A stretch of DNA of 64,000 nt, taken from positions 39,088 to 103,087 of the forward strand of contig JAKSDI010000019.1 of the NCBI GenBank assembly GCA_022360175.1. Reading direction: 5' to 3'. The DNA comes from Chitinophagales bacterium (GTDB lineage: Bacteria > Bacteroidota > Bacteroidia > Chitinophagales > Saprospiraceae). Below, one piece after another: positions 8,883 through 17,333 of this stretch. The translations under genes were made by a program, and so were the position numbers. Under the pieces are notes generated by a model that saw only the letters and a program-made list of their open reading frames with translations, searched no databases and was not told where the DNA came from. How positions within the stretch are numbered: position 1 is the stretch's first letter; each line of letters opens with the position of its first letter.

Positions 8883-9575
8883 ATGAAGAAGATAGTAGTA
8901 CTGACAGGAGCAGGCATTAGTGCTGAAAGTGGCATTAAAACTTTTAGAGATGCTAATGGGCTTTGGGAAGGACATGATGTAATGGAAGTAGCATCACCAG
9001 AAGGCTGGAATAACAACAAGGAATTAGTACTTGATTTTTATAATCAGCGGAGAAAACAATTATTTGATGTAGTGCCTAATGAAGCTCATCTTGCACTGGT
9101 TCAATTAGAAACCCGTTACCAGGTAAGTGTTATTACCCAAAATGTAGATGACTTACATGAACGTGCTGGCAGTGGTAATATCATCCATTTACACGGAGAA
9201 TTGCGAAAAGCCAGAAGTACGCGCTATCCTGAATTGATATATCAATGGGACAAAGATCTTAATGTGGGTGACAATTGCGAACAAGGACACCAACTTCGCC
9301 CACATATTGTGTGGTTTGGAGAAGCTGTACCAATGATAGAAAAGGCAGCCCTCGAAATCAGTACTGCTGACCTGGTAATGATTATAGGTACTTCGATGCA
9401 GGTATACCCTGCTGCAGGCCTTGTGGGATTTGCTGAAAGAGCACAAAAAATCTATTATGTAGATCTTAATCCAACTATAAACTACGAATTAGGAGTTGCT
9501 AATAATCTTGAAATTGTTTCTGAAAAAGCATCGGTGGGAGTCCCTCAAATTGTACAAAGTTTACTTGCCTTATAA
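8883..9575 (+). CDS. cobB: SIR2-family NAD-dependent protein deacylase (sirtuin)
   Basis: 230 aa cytoplasmic sirtuin that would remove acyl groups from lysines using NAD+. NAD site GAGISAESGIKTFRDANGLW (about 9-28), TQNVDDLHERAG (85-96) and catalytic His in IHLHGEL (H104). DFYNQRR supplies the Tyr53 and Arg56 pair that marks class III sirtuins preferring succinyl/malonyl groups (as in CobB and SIRT5). The zinc module is degenerate: only one cysteine remains (GDNCEQGHQLRPHIVWFGE) where CobB has a Cys4 set. The promoter must lie in or before the heptamer array ending 24 bp upstream, so array length could affect expression. Confidence 0.92.
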   Translation: MKKIVVLTGAGISAESGIKTFRDANGLWEGHDVMEVASPEGWNNNKELVLDFYNQRRKQLFDVVPNEAHLALVQLETRYQVSVITQNVDDLHERAGSGNIIHLHGELRKARSTRYPELIYQWDKDLNVGDNCEQGHQLRPHIVWFGEAVPMIEKAALEISTADLVMIIGTSMQVYPAAGLVGFAERAQKIYYVDLNPTINYELGVANNLEIVSEKASVGVPQIVQSLLAL

Positions 9576-9584
9576 ATAAATGAA

Positions 9585-9623
9585 AGCCGTATCAACCAGA
9601 TGTGAGGCATCGGTGATACGGCT
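9585..9623. terminator. Hairpin between convergent genes
   Basis: AGCCGTATCA (9585-9594) pairs perfectly with TGATACGGCT (9614-9623), loop 19 nt, between the stops of the sirtuin gene and the minus-strand barrel gene. There is no long T tract, so terminator function is inferred from position. Confidence 0.6.
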
Positions 9624-9656
9624 CTACTCCCTATACTATGAAAAAAACTACTTCCT

Positions 9657-10334
9657 TTACCTTAGGGTATACATAAGCATTGCACCCCCAAAAAAATACC
9701 AATCTCGCCCTTCCGGATTCGCTGCATGGCTTATACCGTCTAAATAATCTGTAAATGGATTTCTGATACCTGCCTCCAGGCCAACATGCCATGTTTCACT
9801 CACTCCAATCTTCAATCCAAGCCCTGCTGGCAAAGTAAACTGTACCTTAGAATAATCGGCTCTTTCATCTAATGCTCTTTTTTCCTCATTAACATTATCA
9901 TCAAGGCTCGCTTCTGGATCCATAAAGATTGCTCCTATTCCCAGGAACAAATAAGGAGAAAGCCGATCTGAGAATTTTTCAATTTCTCCAAAACGTTTTT
10001 GTCCAAATGGCTCCCATTCGCCCACTACTGAAAACTCAATTACTGAGGTTTCAAAACTATAATTTCTTACTGTTCGTTCTCCTACTTCAGCGTCAGAAGC
10101 GGAAAGTTTACCATAAATAAGATTAGCACGGATAGCTTTTGTAGGCCCTAAATAATGCCGTGCTAACAAACCTGCTGCAATATTATTTTCAGCCATTTGC
10201 AATCCAGTCGAGCGCGATAAATCACCTTGATAATTTGCTATGCCCAGAAAAAGACCTCCTTCTAAAACCGGCTGCTGTGCCAGTAAGAATACCGGCAATA
10301 ATAAAAACCCCAATACGACCTTCAAATACTTCAT
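9657..10334 (-). CDS. Outer-membrane beta-barrel protein (DUF6089-like)
   Basis: 225 aa from ATG 10334 (MKYLKVVLGFLLLPVFLLAQ, signal peptide with cleavage after AQ). After it, LEGGLFLGIANYQGDLS and alternating amphipathic strands (RANLIYGKLSASD, VIEFSVVGEWEPF, LSPYLFLGIGAIFMDPEA, WHVGLEAGIRNPFTDYLDGI) fit a small porin-like barrel. The terms GIANYQGDL near the N-terminus and FTDYLDG near the end are typical of the DUF6089 group common in Bacteroidota; function unknown. A longer frame begins at 10364 but reads through non-signal-like residues. Expressed away from the GH97 gene. Confidence 0.75.
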   Translation of the reverse strand: MKYLKVVLGFLLLPVFLLAQQPVLEGGLFLGIANYQGDLSRSTGLQMAENNIAAGLLARHYLGPTKAIRANLIYGKLSASDAEVGERTVRNYSFETSVIEFSVVGEWEPFGQKRFGEIEKFSDRLSPYLFLGIGAIFMDPEASLDDNVNEEKRALDERADYSKVQFTLPAGLGLKIGVSETWHVGLEAGIRNPFTDYLDGISHAANPEGRDWYFFGGAMLMYTLR

Positions 10335-10685
10335 TTTCTTAACTTTTGTTGAAGCCATGAGCAAAATGCTCTAGCTGTCATACACATAGAGTATATGTTC
10401 AATGATTACGAATAAAAACTATCCGGGGGGCACAACAAGTGGGAGAAAAACAGTAATTAAAAATTACTTTATAAAGGCGATTGTTGTTAAATTAGGGCTT
10501 GTTTTAAGAATATAAGACCTTCCTCTTAAAACACTTTTAGATGTTATTAGTAATAGGCTATTATTGCTTATTTGTACGAAGCCCTATCGTCCGTGTTTCA
10601 ATTCAAATATATTTTTTTTGTATTTTTTTATTTTTCATTTCCCCCTTCCTTGTTTTTACTTTTTGGATAACTAAATATCAATTCA
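10335..10685. promoter_or_regulatory. Divergent intergenic region with two small dyads
   Basis: 351 bp between the barrel gene and GH97. It holds two perfect small inverted repeats: AGTAATT/AATTACT (10452-10468, 3-nt spacer) and GTTTTAAGA/TCTTAAAAC (10501-10532, 14-nt spacer). They could be operator or attenuator sites. No TAnnTTTG box was identified with confidence, and no gene is seen. Confidence 0.35.
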
Positions 10686-12782
10686 ATGCGTCATTTATTT
10701 TTTCTATCCTTCATTATATTCATGAGTACTTCTAGCTGTACACAACAGCAAATGCCCTCGAAGTCTTTAAGCATACAATCTCCCTCTGAGCAATTAAATC
10801 TCTCTTTCTTCACGAATGAATCAGGGATTCCTTCTTATACACTAAGCTTTAAAGGAAAAACGGTAATTGACACCTCTACTCTCGGATTCGAGTTCAAAAA
10901 TACTCCTGCTTTATCTCAAAATATTGCAATTGAAGCAAGCAATACAAGGAGTATTGATGAGACCTGGGAAATGCCCTGGGGAGAACAAAGCACTGTCAGA
11001 AATCACTACAATGAATTATCTATTAATTTACAAGAGACACTGGCCCCCAATCGTTACTTCAGGCTTGTTTTCCGGTTGTTTGATGATGGGATAGGGTTTC
11101 GCTATGAATTTCCAGAACAAGATGGTATGGATACAGTCATCATTGCTAATGAGCTTACCACATTTCAGCTAACTGATGATCATACAAGCTGGTGGATTCC
11201 AGGCGACTGGGATATTTACGAACACCTCTACAATACTACGAAGGTGTCCAAAATAAATGCGATCAGTAAACGAGACCATCCCAATCTTGCTCAAACGACC
11301 ATACCTCATAATGCGGTAAACACTCCTGTCACTATGCGTACTGAAGACGGAATTCACCTTAGTTTTCACGAAGCTAATCTAACAGATTATGCAGGTATGA
11401 CCCTTAAAGTAGATACCACAAACTTGCAGCTTAAATCAATGTTGGTAGGTTCAGACAGGATGGGCTATAAGGTTATAACCCAAACCCCGTTCAATACTCC
11501 CTGGCGGACCATTACAATTACAGAAAAAGCTACTGAATTGGTAGATTCCAAGTTGATTTTAAATCTGAATGAGCCCAATCAGTTGGGAGATATCTCCTGG
11601 TTTAAGCCTACAAAATATGTTGGCATTTGGTGGGAAATGCACTTAGGTAAATCTGCCTGGGACCTGGCTAGTGGAAAACATGGCGCCACTACTGAAAATG
11701 CCAAAAGCTATATCGATTTTGCTGCTGCTAATAATATAGGATCGGTTTTGATAGAAGGCTGGAATACTGGATGGGAACATTGGATAGGCTTCGATGATCG
11801 AGAAGGAGTTTTTGATTTTGTTACTTCTTATGAAGATTACAATCTAGAGGAAGTAGTCAATTATGGCAAAGAAAAAGGAGTTGATATCATTATGCATCAT
11901 GAAACTTCTGCAGCACCACGTACTTATGAGCAACAACTGGATACTGCTTACCAGCTTATGAAAAACCTGGGTATCCACGCAGTAAAAACCGGTTATGTTG
12001 GCAAAATCATTCCTGACGGTGAGTATCATCATGGACAATGGATGGTTAACCATTATCGAAAAGTACTTGAACAAGGAGCAGAGTATCAGGTTGCAATCAA
12101 TGCTCATGAACCTATCAAAGCTACTGGTATTCGACGTACTTTCCCTAATGCAATTTCCAGAGAAGGACTTCGAGGACAGGAGTTTAATGCCTGGGCTTCA
12201 GATGGGGGAAATCCTCCTGAACATCTTCCCATTGTTGCTTTTACCCGTATGCTGGCAGGGCCTATTGATTTTACACCAGGTATTTTTAATATCAAGCTGG
12301 AACCTTATAAAGAAAAGAATCAAGTCAATACTACATTGGCTCAACAACTGGCTCTTTATGTTGTGATTTACAGCCCTGTACAAATGGCAGCCGATTTATA
12401 TGAGCACTATGAAGGGCAAGTAGCGTTCCAGTTTATCCGAGATGTTGGTGTTGACTGGCAAGATACGAAAGTGCTAAATGGTGAAGTTGGTGATTTCATC
12501 ACGATAGCCAGAAAAGAAAAAGGTAGTAACAATTGGTTTTTAGGTAGTATAACTGATGAAAATGCCAGAGATATGAGCATTTCTCTTGATTTTCTCGATG
12601 CGGATAGATCTTATCAGGCGACTATATATAAAGATGGCCCTGATGCACACTGGAATGATCATCCAACAGATATTGCTATTGAGCAAATCCAAGTCAACAA
12701 AGGGGATAAAATGGATTTAAATTTAGCCCCTGGTGGAGGTGTAGCTATTAGTTTTATACCTATAAGTGGAGCGGAAGAATAA
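10686..12782 (+). CDS. Glycoside hydrolase family 97 (SusB-like alpha-glucosidase), lipoprotein
   Basis: 698 aa, normal GH97 length. N-terminal lipoprotein signal (hydrophobic stretch then MSTSSCTQQ, lipobox Cys18), so probably tethered in the periplasm or outer membrane. An N-terminal beta-supersandwich (about 30-280) precedes a (beta/alpha)8 barrel (about 290-590) with TKYVGIWWEMH, LIEGWNTGWEHW, IIMHHETSAAP, HAVKTGYVG, INAHEPIKATG and GLRGQEFNAW, then a C-terminal all-beta domain. In GH97, retaining members carry an Asp nucleophile where this protein has Gly (VKTGYV), while Glu in HHET and AHEP fits the inverting alpha-glucosidase subgroup including SusB; this is from remembered family knowledge. 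Isolated gene, no SusC/D pair nearby. Confidence 0.93.
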   Translation: MRHLFFLSFIIFMSTSSCTQQQMPSKSLSIQSPSEQLNLSFFTNESGIPSYTLSFKGKTVIDTSTLGFEFKNTPALSQNIAIEASNTRSIDETWEMPWGEQSTVRNHYNELSINLQETLAPNRYFRLVFRLFDDGIGFRYEFPEQDGMDTVIIANELTTFQLTDDHTSWWIPGDWDIYEHLYNTTKVSKINAISKRDHPNLAQTTIPHNAVNTPVTMRTEDGIHLSFHEANLTDYAGMTLKVDTTNLQLKSMLVGSDRMGYKVITQTPFNTPWRTITITEKATELVDSKLILNLNEPNQLGDISWFKPTKYVGIWWEMHLGKSAWDLASGKHGATTENAKSYIDFAAANNIGSVLIEGWNTGWEHWIGFDDREGVFDFVTSYEDYNLEEVVNYGKEKGVDIIMHHETSAAPRTYEQQLDTAYQLMKNLGIHAVKTGYVGKIIPDGEYHHGQWMVNHYRKVLEQGAEYQVAINAHEPIKATGIRRTFPNAISREGLRGQEFNAWASDGGNPPEHLPIVAFTRMLAGPIDFTPGIFNIKLEPYKEKNQVNTTLAQQLALYVVIYSPVQMAADLYEHYEGQVAFQFIRDVGVDWQDTKVLNGEVGDFITIARKEKGSNNWFLGSITDENARDMSISLDFLDADRSYQATIYKDGPDAHWNDHPTDIAIEQIQVNKGDKMDLNLAPGGGVAISFIPISGAEE

Positions 12783-12798
12783 GGAATTAAGTGCAAGT

Positions 12799-12859
12799 GC
12801 AAACTCAAGTGCAGGTACAGATTTTCTTAACTACGCTTGCGCCTTGAACTTGAGTTTGT
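12799..12859. repeat. Imperfect hairpin repeat between convergent genes
   Basis: GCAAACTCAAGTGCAGG (12799-12815) is the imperfect inverse of CCTTGAACTTGAGTTTGT (12842-12859). The right arm resembles TTGATCTTGAGTTTGAATTT inside repeat core A, so this is probably a fragment of the same repeat family. It sits 16 bp after the GH97 stop and 15 bp before the stop of the opposing gene and may also act as a bidirectional terminator. Confidence 0.6.
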
Positions 12860-12874
12860 ATTTGAACTTCTCTC

Positions 12875-13195
12875 CTACTCATCCTCCTCTTTTTTATTTA
12901 AGTGCTCTAGTACCTTTTGAAATTGCGCCATTTCTTCTGTTTTCCGTTCTTCGTATAATCTGTTAATATTGCGCCCACTCAAAAAATCACCACTCCGATG
13001 TACTCCCCGAAGAAAGGATTCATAGCCTTTACCGTGGTGATAATAACCAAGAGGAGCGATCACATAGCTGGCTACTAATTCTTTACAATTATGGCACTGT
13101 ACATATACTTTATCAGGATCTCCGGGATTCCGTACTAGCACGTTCTTTAGTCGCTTTGAATTGCAAAATTGACACTTTTGCCTGTGTATTTCCAT
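12875..13195 (-). CDS. Small zinc-ribbon protein, function unknown
   Basis: 106 aa. Two CxxC knuckles, CQFC (residues 8-11) and CHNC (about 34-37), are spaced as in a treble-clef or zinc-ribbon module, with a basic start MEIHRQK and a C-terminal charged helix (ERKTEEMAQFQKVLEHLNKK). Between them, LGYYHHGKGYESFLRG is a conserved-looking but unassigned stretch. It lies 21 bp downstream of the SLC13 transporter gene, same strand, so the two may be co-transcribed. A nucleic-acid or protein binding role is possible but not shown. Confidence 0.7.
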   Translation of the reverse strand: MEIHRQKCQFCNSKRLKNVLVRNPGDPDKVYVQCHNCKELVASYVIAPLGYYHHGKGYESFLRGVHRSGDFLSGRNINRLYEERKTEEMAQFQKVLEHLNKKEEDE

Positions 13196-13216
13196 GACAA
13201 TCTTTTAATCATATTT

Positions 13217-14590
13217 CTAGAATAACATTGGAATATATAAAATAACAGCGATTACAGTAATGACAATTGCTATTAAAGTCACTATTATTCCACTTACAAA
13301 CAAATCCTTTACTTCCAATAAGCCCGATCCAAAAGCAATAGCATTAGGAGGAGTACTAACTGGTAGTGCCATCGATGTAGAACACATAATAGATATAGCG
13401 ATGGCAAACATCATCTGATTGCCCGAAAGGGAAACCGCCACTGGTATTAACAAGTTGGCAGTAGCAGTATTACTCATGAAAGTAGTCATGATTGCTGCCA
13501 TGATCAATAACAAGCCCAATATTGGCCAAAATCCCGTATTTACAGGGATGGCTTCTGCTATTGTCTGAGTAAGTCCGCTCGATTTAAGTGCAGCTCCCAG
13601 GCAGAGCCCTCCTCCTAACATAAAAAGAATGTCCCATGAAATATTTCTAAAATCAGGCGTTTTTAATAATCCAATACCAAAACTGACAATAATTGAAAGC
13701 AGGCCAATCATGCCGGTGGAAATCCCTGTAATACCAGATGTTAGCCACCCTAAAATGGTAAGTGCAAAAATGACCATTACAAGTTTTTGCCTTACTGTAA
13801 AATCTATAGTAGATTGCCCTGCCGACATTTTCACTTCTATTTCACCAGGATGATACATTTTTAAAAGTAACTTCCATAATAGGTACAGCAATACCCCAAC
13901 CAATGGGATGCTGAATAACATCCAGCGAGCAAAGGTCACTTCCATACCCACTTGCTGCAAATATTCTATAGCTATTGCATTAGGTGGTGTACCTATAGGA
14001 GTACCAAGCCCTCCAATATTGCAGGCAAAAGGAATCGACAAAGCCAATGCTTTCGCAAATGGGTCTTTCTGAAAACCTGCAATCATTGGGCTTATAATTG
14101 CAAACATCATGGCAGCGGTAGCTGTATTGCTCATCCACATAGATAGCAAAGCTGAAATGAGAATAATCCCCAATAATACTCGTGAAGGTTCCGTGCCTGT
14201 GCGGCGCAACATCCAGTTGGCCATTCGTTTTGCCAATCCATATTTATTAAGTAAAGCGGATAAAACAAAGCCCCCCATAAACAAGAGGGTAATATCTGCA
14301 AAAAAGGCCTGGAAGAAAACGTCTTTATCAATATCTACACCGCTTTCCTGGAGAACAGGGAGCAAGCCTAATACACTCATTGCCAATACTCCAAGGCTGG
14401 TTATATATAGCGGCAAAGCTTCCGTAATCCATAGCAGTGCAGTAATAAATAGAATGCTAAGCGTCAATTCCTCTGCACGGCTTACTCCCCACACATATTG
14501 ATAAAGATGCAATGAATCTGCAATTAGTAAGAGAAGTACAGCTAGAATAATAAACCGGTTAGGCTTCAAACGCTGCCAGATGAATTCCAT
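13217..14590 (-). CDS. SLC13/DASS family sodium:anion symporter
   Basis: 457 aa inner-membrane protein with about 11-12 hydrophobic segments. Family hallmarks are the two pseudo-symmetric SNT motifs, MSNTATAAMMFAI and MSNTATANLLIPV, each followed by a TPPNA loop (GTPIGTPPNAIAIEY and ALPVSTPPNAIAFGSG), which form the Na+ and substrate sites. Substrates in the family are di/tricarboxylates or sulfate; the nearby sulfate-activation genes make sulfate attractive, but the sequence does not decide it. Start ATG 14590 (MEFIWQRLKPNRF) preferred over a GTG at 14617. Most likely transcribed with the zinc-ribbon gene. Confidence 0.9.
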   Translation of the reverse strand: MEFIWQRLKPNRFIILAVLLLLIADSLHLYQYVWGVSRAEELTLSILFITALLWITEALPLYITSLGVLAMSVLGLLPVLQESGVDIDKDVFFQAFFADITLLFMGGFVLSALLNKYGLAKRMANWMLRRTGTEPSRVLLGIILISALLSMWMSNTATAAMMFAIISPMIAGFQKDPFAKALALSIPFACNIGGLGTPIGTPPNAIAIEYLQQVGMEVTFARWMLFSIPLVGVLLYLLWKLLLKMYHPGEIEVKMSAGQSTIDFTVRQKLVMVIFALTILGWLTSGITGISTGMIGLLSIIVSFGIGLLKTPDFRNISWDILFMLGGGLCLGAALKSSGLTQTIAEAIPVNTGFWPILGLLLIMAAIMTTFMSNTATANLLIPVAVSLSGNQMMFAIAISIMCSTSMALPVSTPPNAIAFGSGLLEVKDLFVSGIIVTLIAIVITVIAVILYIPMLF

Positions 14591-14868
14591 AACACTTGTT
14601 TTTAAGTAAGAGAGCACCTTTAATTCATCTTTTTATGGTGGCATCTTTTTACCCATATCTGCCTTGCGTACTCGTGTTAATAACTTTGGCTATTACACTC
14701 CGCCGCGCCTTGATCTGAGCAAAAAACTGATCCACCAAAAAAGCAACCTAATTATGCGCTCTTACTTAGTTTTGAATTCAGGTATTCAAAACGTAAAAAG
14801 TATAGTTAATTGGTTGGCAATTTATGCCACAACTTTCTAACTGGCAATGTCTATAGAGGTGATATTTA

Positions 14869-16242
14869 TCAATGTTGTGGCCAATTTCTGACAGCATCCC
14901 GAGGGCGCACTGCTTTTTCTGGTGTTTTCATCTGTTTTACCAGCTGTTTAGATAATTGGCGATTGCTTTTCATTGCAGAAACAACATAATAACCTGCAGG
15001 AAAACTCGAAGTTTCCCAGCTAATAGAAGCATTGGGCTGAAGGGCTGTTTCAAACAGTGTTTGCCCACTCAGGTTGGTTAAAACAAGGTGTAATAATTGT
15101 TCTTCATGATTGGTAATCCGTAAAGAATCTTCAAATGGATTGGGAATAACCTGGATATTTAGTTTGAGTTCATCAGGACTAAAGATATCGTCTTTATCAC
15201 TAAAATCTTCAGAAGCAAAATAAGGTGGAATGATAGGGCCTATAAAAGTCTCTTCTATTTTCGAAGTTTCCTTTTGCTTAGCAATATCTTTAGCAGGTAT
15301 TAAGGTATTATCTCCATGTATCGCTTTATGTGCAGCTAATAAAAGAGAATACTCGTCAAATGAATCCTTACCCAACTCCCAAAACATAATCCCTCCTGCC
15401 TGCTCCATAGCCAATTCTACTTTTGCAGTTGTAGTCAATAGTCCATTATAGTACAAACTACCTACCTGATCTAAATGAGCATAAGCAGGATTAGTGCGTA
15501 CAATATCTCTATAGGTCACCGAATGCACATCTTTAGGATTTGTAAAATCCCAACCGTATAGAGGTAAGCCCAATACCAGTTTTTCCGATTCCACTCCTTG
15601 TTTTTTCCAGTATTTCAGGCAAGATGCAGCGAAAGAATAGGGGGAATGAGGCCCGGGCCTATTTGGTGCCCAATGCCCCGTAAGGTCATAGGCCATAAGA
15701 TTAATAAAGTCGAATGAATTTAATGCTTTACCAGACATTTGTGGATAACGATATTTTCCCGGAAGTGCCGCTGTAAAAATTTTACCATTTTCATGCAATG
15801 CAACTCCCAATTCTACTACAAAAGCCGAATAATGCTGATTAATGCTTTTCCATTCCAAATCAAGATCTATTCCATCTAAATGATAAGCATGCGTATAATT
15901 GATGATATTTTGTATAAAACGCTTTCTATTCCAGGGAAGTAAATAGTGGTTCCATGCTTTTTTCCATTCAGGGCGCAAGGCTCCCCCTGCCAAAGACAAC
16001 AGGACTTTTACACTATCTTTATGAGCTTGCTCTACTATTGGTAAAATATTGACATGCTCTGTATGTAAATAACCGTTAGAATCTGGATTGGCAAAAGCTA
16101 TACAAAGGTGAGTTAGTTTATCCAACTCTATTGATTTTAATCTAAAAGCTTGCTGATATTGTATATAACCAACAACTTTAGTATCCTGCCCCCATATGGC
16201 TCCGGAAATCAATAATAACAAAAATAAATAGGCGCTCTTCAA
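14869..16242 (-). CDS. Secreted GH18 chitinase-like protein with T9SS-type C-terminal domain
   Basis: 457 aa. Signal peptide (KSAYLFLLLLISGAIWGQ), then a GH18 barrel: KVVGYIQYQQAFRL, VLLSLAGGA, the catalytic LDGIDLDLEWKS (DxxDxDxE, acid Glu present), FINLMAYDLTGHWAPN, KLVLGLPLYGWDF and GGIMFWELGKDS. This should hydrolyse chitin or related GlcNAc polymers. After a linker, IQVIPNPFEDSLRI starts a type-A T9SS sorting domain (SGQTLFET, SFPAGYYVVSAM), so export through the outer membrane by T9SS is inferred; about 20 basic residues extend past its usual end. The frame begins with TTG at 16242; a stop lies seven codons upstream and no ATG is available, so TTG is the likely start. Confidence 0.88.
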   Translation of the reverse strand: MKSAYLFLLLLISGAIWGQDTKVVGYIQYQQAFRLKSIELDKLTHLCIAFANPDSNGYLHTEHVNILPIVEQAHKDSVKVLLSLAGGALRPEWKKAWNHYLLPWNRKRFIQNIINYTHAYHLDGIDLDLEWKSINQHYSAFVVELGVALHENGKIFTAALPGKYRYPQMSGKALNSFDFINLMAYDLTGHWAPNRPGPHSPYSFAASCLKYWKKQGVESEKLVLGLPLYGWDFTNPKDVHSVTYRDIVRTNPAYAHLDQVGSLYYNGLLTTTAKVELAMEQAGGIMFWELGKDSFDEYSLLLAAHKAIHGDNTLIPAKDIAKQKETSKIEETFIGPIIPPYFASEDFSDKDDIFSPDELKLNIQVIPNPFEDSLRITNHEEQLLHLVLTNLSGQTLFETALQPNASISWETSSFPAGYYVVSAMKSNRQLSKQLVKQMKTPEKAVRPRDAVRNWPQH

Positions 16243-16379
16243 AAGTTTACGGTTTTTGATTCACAAGAGAAAAAATAATTGTAGTATAGAAAAACCATAT
16301 CTATACTACAATTATGAATATAAGCAAGCCCATCCTTTTTTCCTTAATTTACGATGGCATTATTTTTTTATTTATGTAG

Positions 16380-17210
16380 TTAGCGCTCCTGTATGTTATT
16401 ACTTACATCTAAATCTGTTAGTGCTAATTGTTTTTCATTTTTAAACTCTGAACATTTTTGTGCGAATGCCTCTTGTGAATCTGCTTCTATAATATACCCA
16501 CCTGCATCTGATTTGTGATATAATCCCACATAAAAAGCGACACCTCTCTTTTCAAAATGCTCATAATCAAATAGCTGGTAGCCACTCTTATTGCGTTTGC
16601 CTTTATCTATACTAAAGGTTTTATAGTCTGAAGCGCGATAAAGGTGTGTGCGATTGTTGGCAAATCTTTTGTGATAAAGAGCGAGATAGTGGGTCTTGCC
16701 ATCGGCAGCAGTAAAACCTTCAATATCCATCATTTCCAGCTTGCGCTTATTGAGTTCTTCATAATCATTCTTCAAACCTTCCCAGGAGGTAAGCTTTCGT
16801 ATTTTATGATAGGTAGTCCCCTTTTTCCAGAGTACCACAAAAAACTCTTCTCCTTTCTGGGTAAAAGCTTCAACATCGGTAATTACAAATGAATCGGCTG
16901 CCATTTCTCGTTTTAAAATGACCAGCGAATCCCAGCCAGGGACTAACATCATCTTTTTCTCATCTGCATTTTCCTGCCATATAGCGTTGTATTCTGTTTG
17001 GCCATCCACCACTATTGCTTCTACATCTGCCAGTTCAAATCCTTTTTTTCTGTTGTTTAGCTGTAAAGCATTCAGGCTTTCCCAGTCCAACTGATAGTTA
17101 TACTGTAAAGAATCATCGACTTTTTTAAGAATTCCTGAATAATAAACCTGAGCAGGTAGCGATAAAGAAAAAATAGCAAAAGCAGCAAGAAGCAAACTTA
17201 ATTTTCTCAT
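16380..17210 (-). CDS. Exported protein with about five BTRD-like tandem repeats
   Basis: 276 aa with a signal peptide (MRKLSLLLAAFAIFSLSLPAQ). The rest is built of about five units of 45-50 residues with the shape W-x-x-L ... G-[FY]-x-[LM]-x-D-[VI]-E-[AG], then YxAxW or YLALYHK: GFELADVEAIVVDGQTEYNA, FVITDVEAFTQKGEEFFVVL, LEMMDIEGFTAADGKTHYLA, YQLFDYEHFEKRGVAFYVGL. This resembles the bacterial tandem repeat domain found with polyglycine-hydrolase-like and surface proteins; the assignment is by eye. No catalytic residues are recognised. Probably a beta-rich periplasmic or surface protein. It stands alone on the minus strand. Confidence 0.6.
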   Translation of the reverse strand: MRKLSLLLAAFAIFSLSLPAQVYYSGILKKVDDSLQYNYQLDWESLNALQLNNRKKGFELADVEAIVVDGQTEYNAIWQENADEKKMMLVPGWDSLVILKREMAADSFVITDVEAFTQKGEEFFVVLWKKGTTYHKIRKLTSWEGLKNDYEELNKRKLEMMDIEGFTAADGKTHYLALYHKRFANNRTHLYRASDYKTFSIDKGKRNKSGYQLFDYEHFEKRGVAFYVGLYHKSDAGGYIIEADSQEAFAQKCSEFKNEKQLALTDLDVSNNIQER

Positions 17211-17333
17211 AAGGCGTGTGATTGTTTAGGCTTCTAATACGACTAGCAAAAGAAGAATATTGTACGATGTAATTATTCTGCTTAATCAAATTTCTACCAT
17301 AAACAGCCCACTACCCTATCAATTCTGTAGGCT

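Noticed and set aside
8721..9019. Overlapping minus-strand frames of 84 and 97 codons with ITNHQSP peptide repeats
   Set aside because: They are translations of the TGATTGG array and of the antisense strand of the sirtuin gene; period 7 makes every frame repetitive and open.
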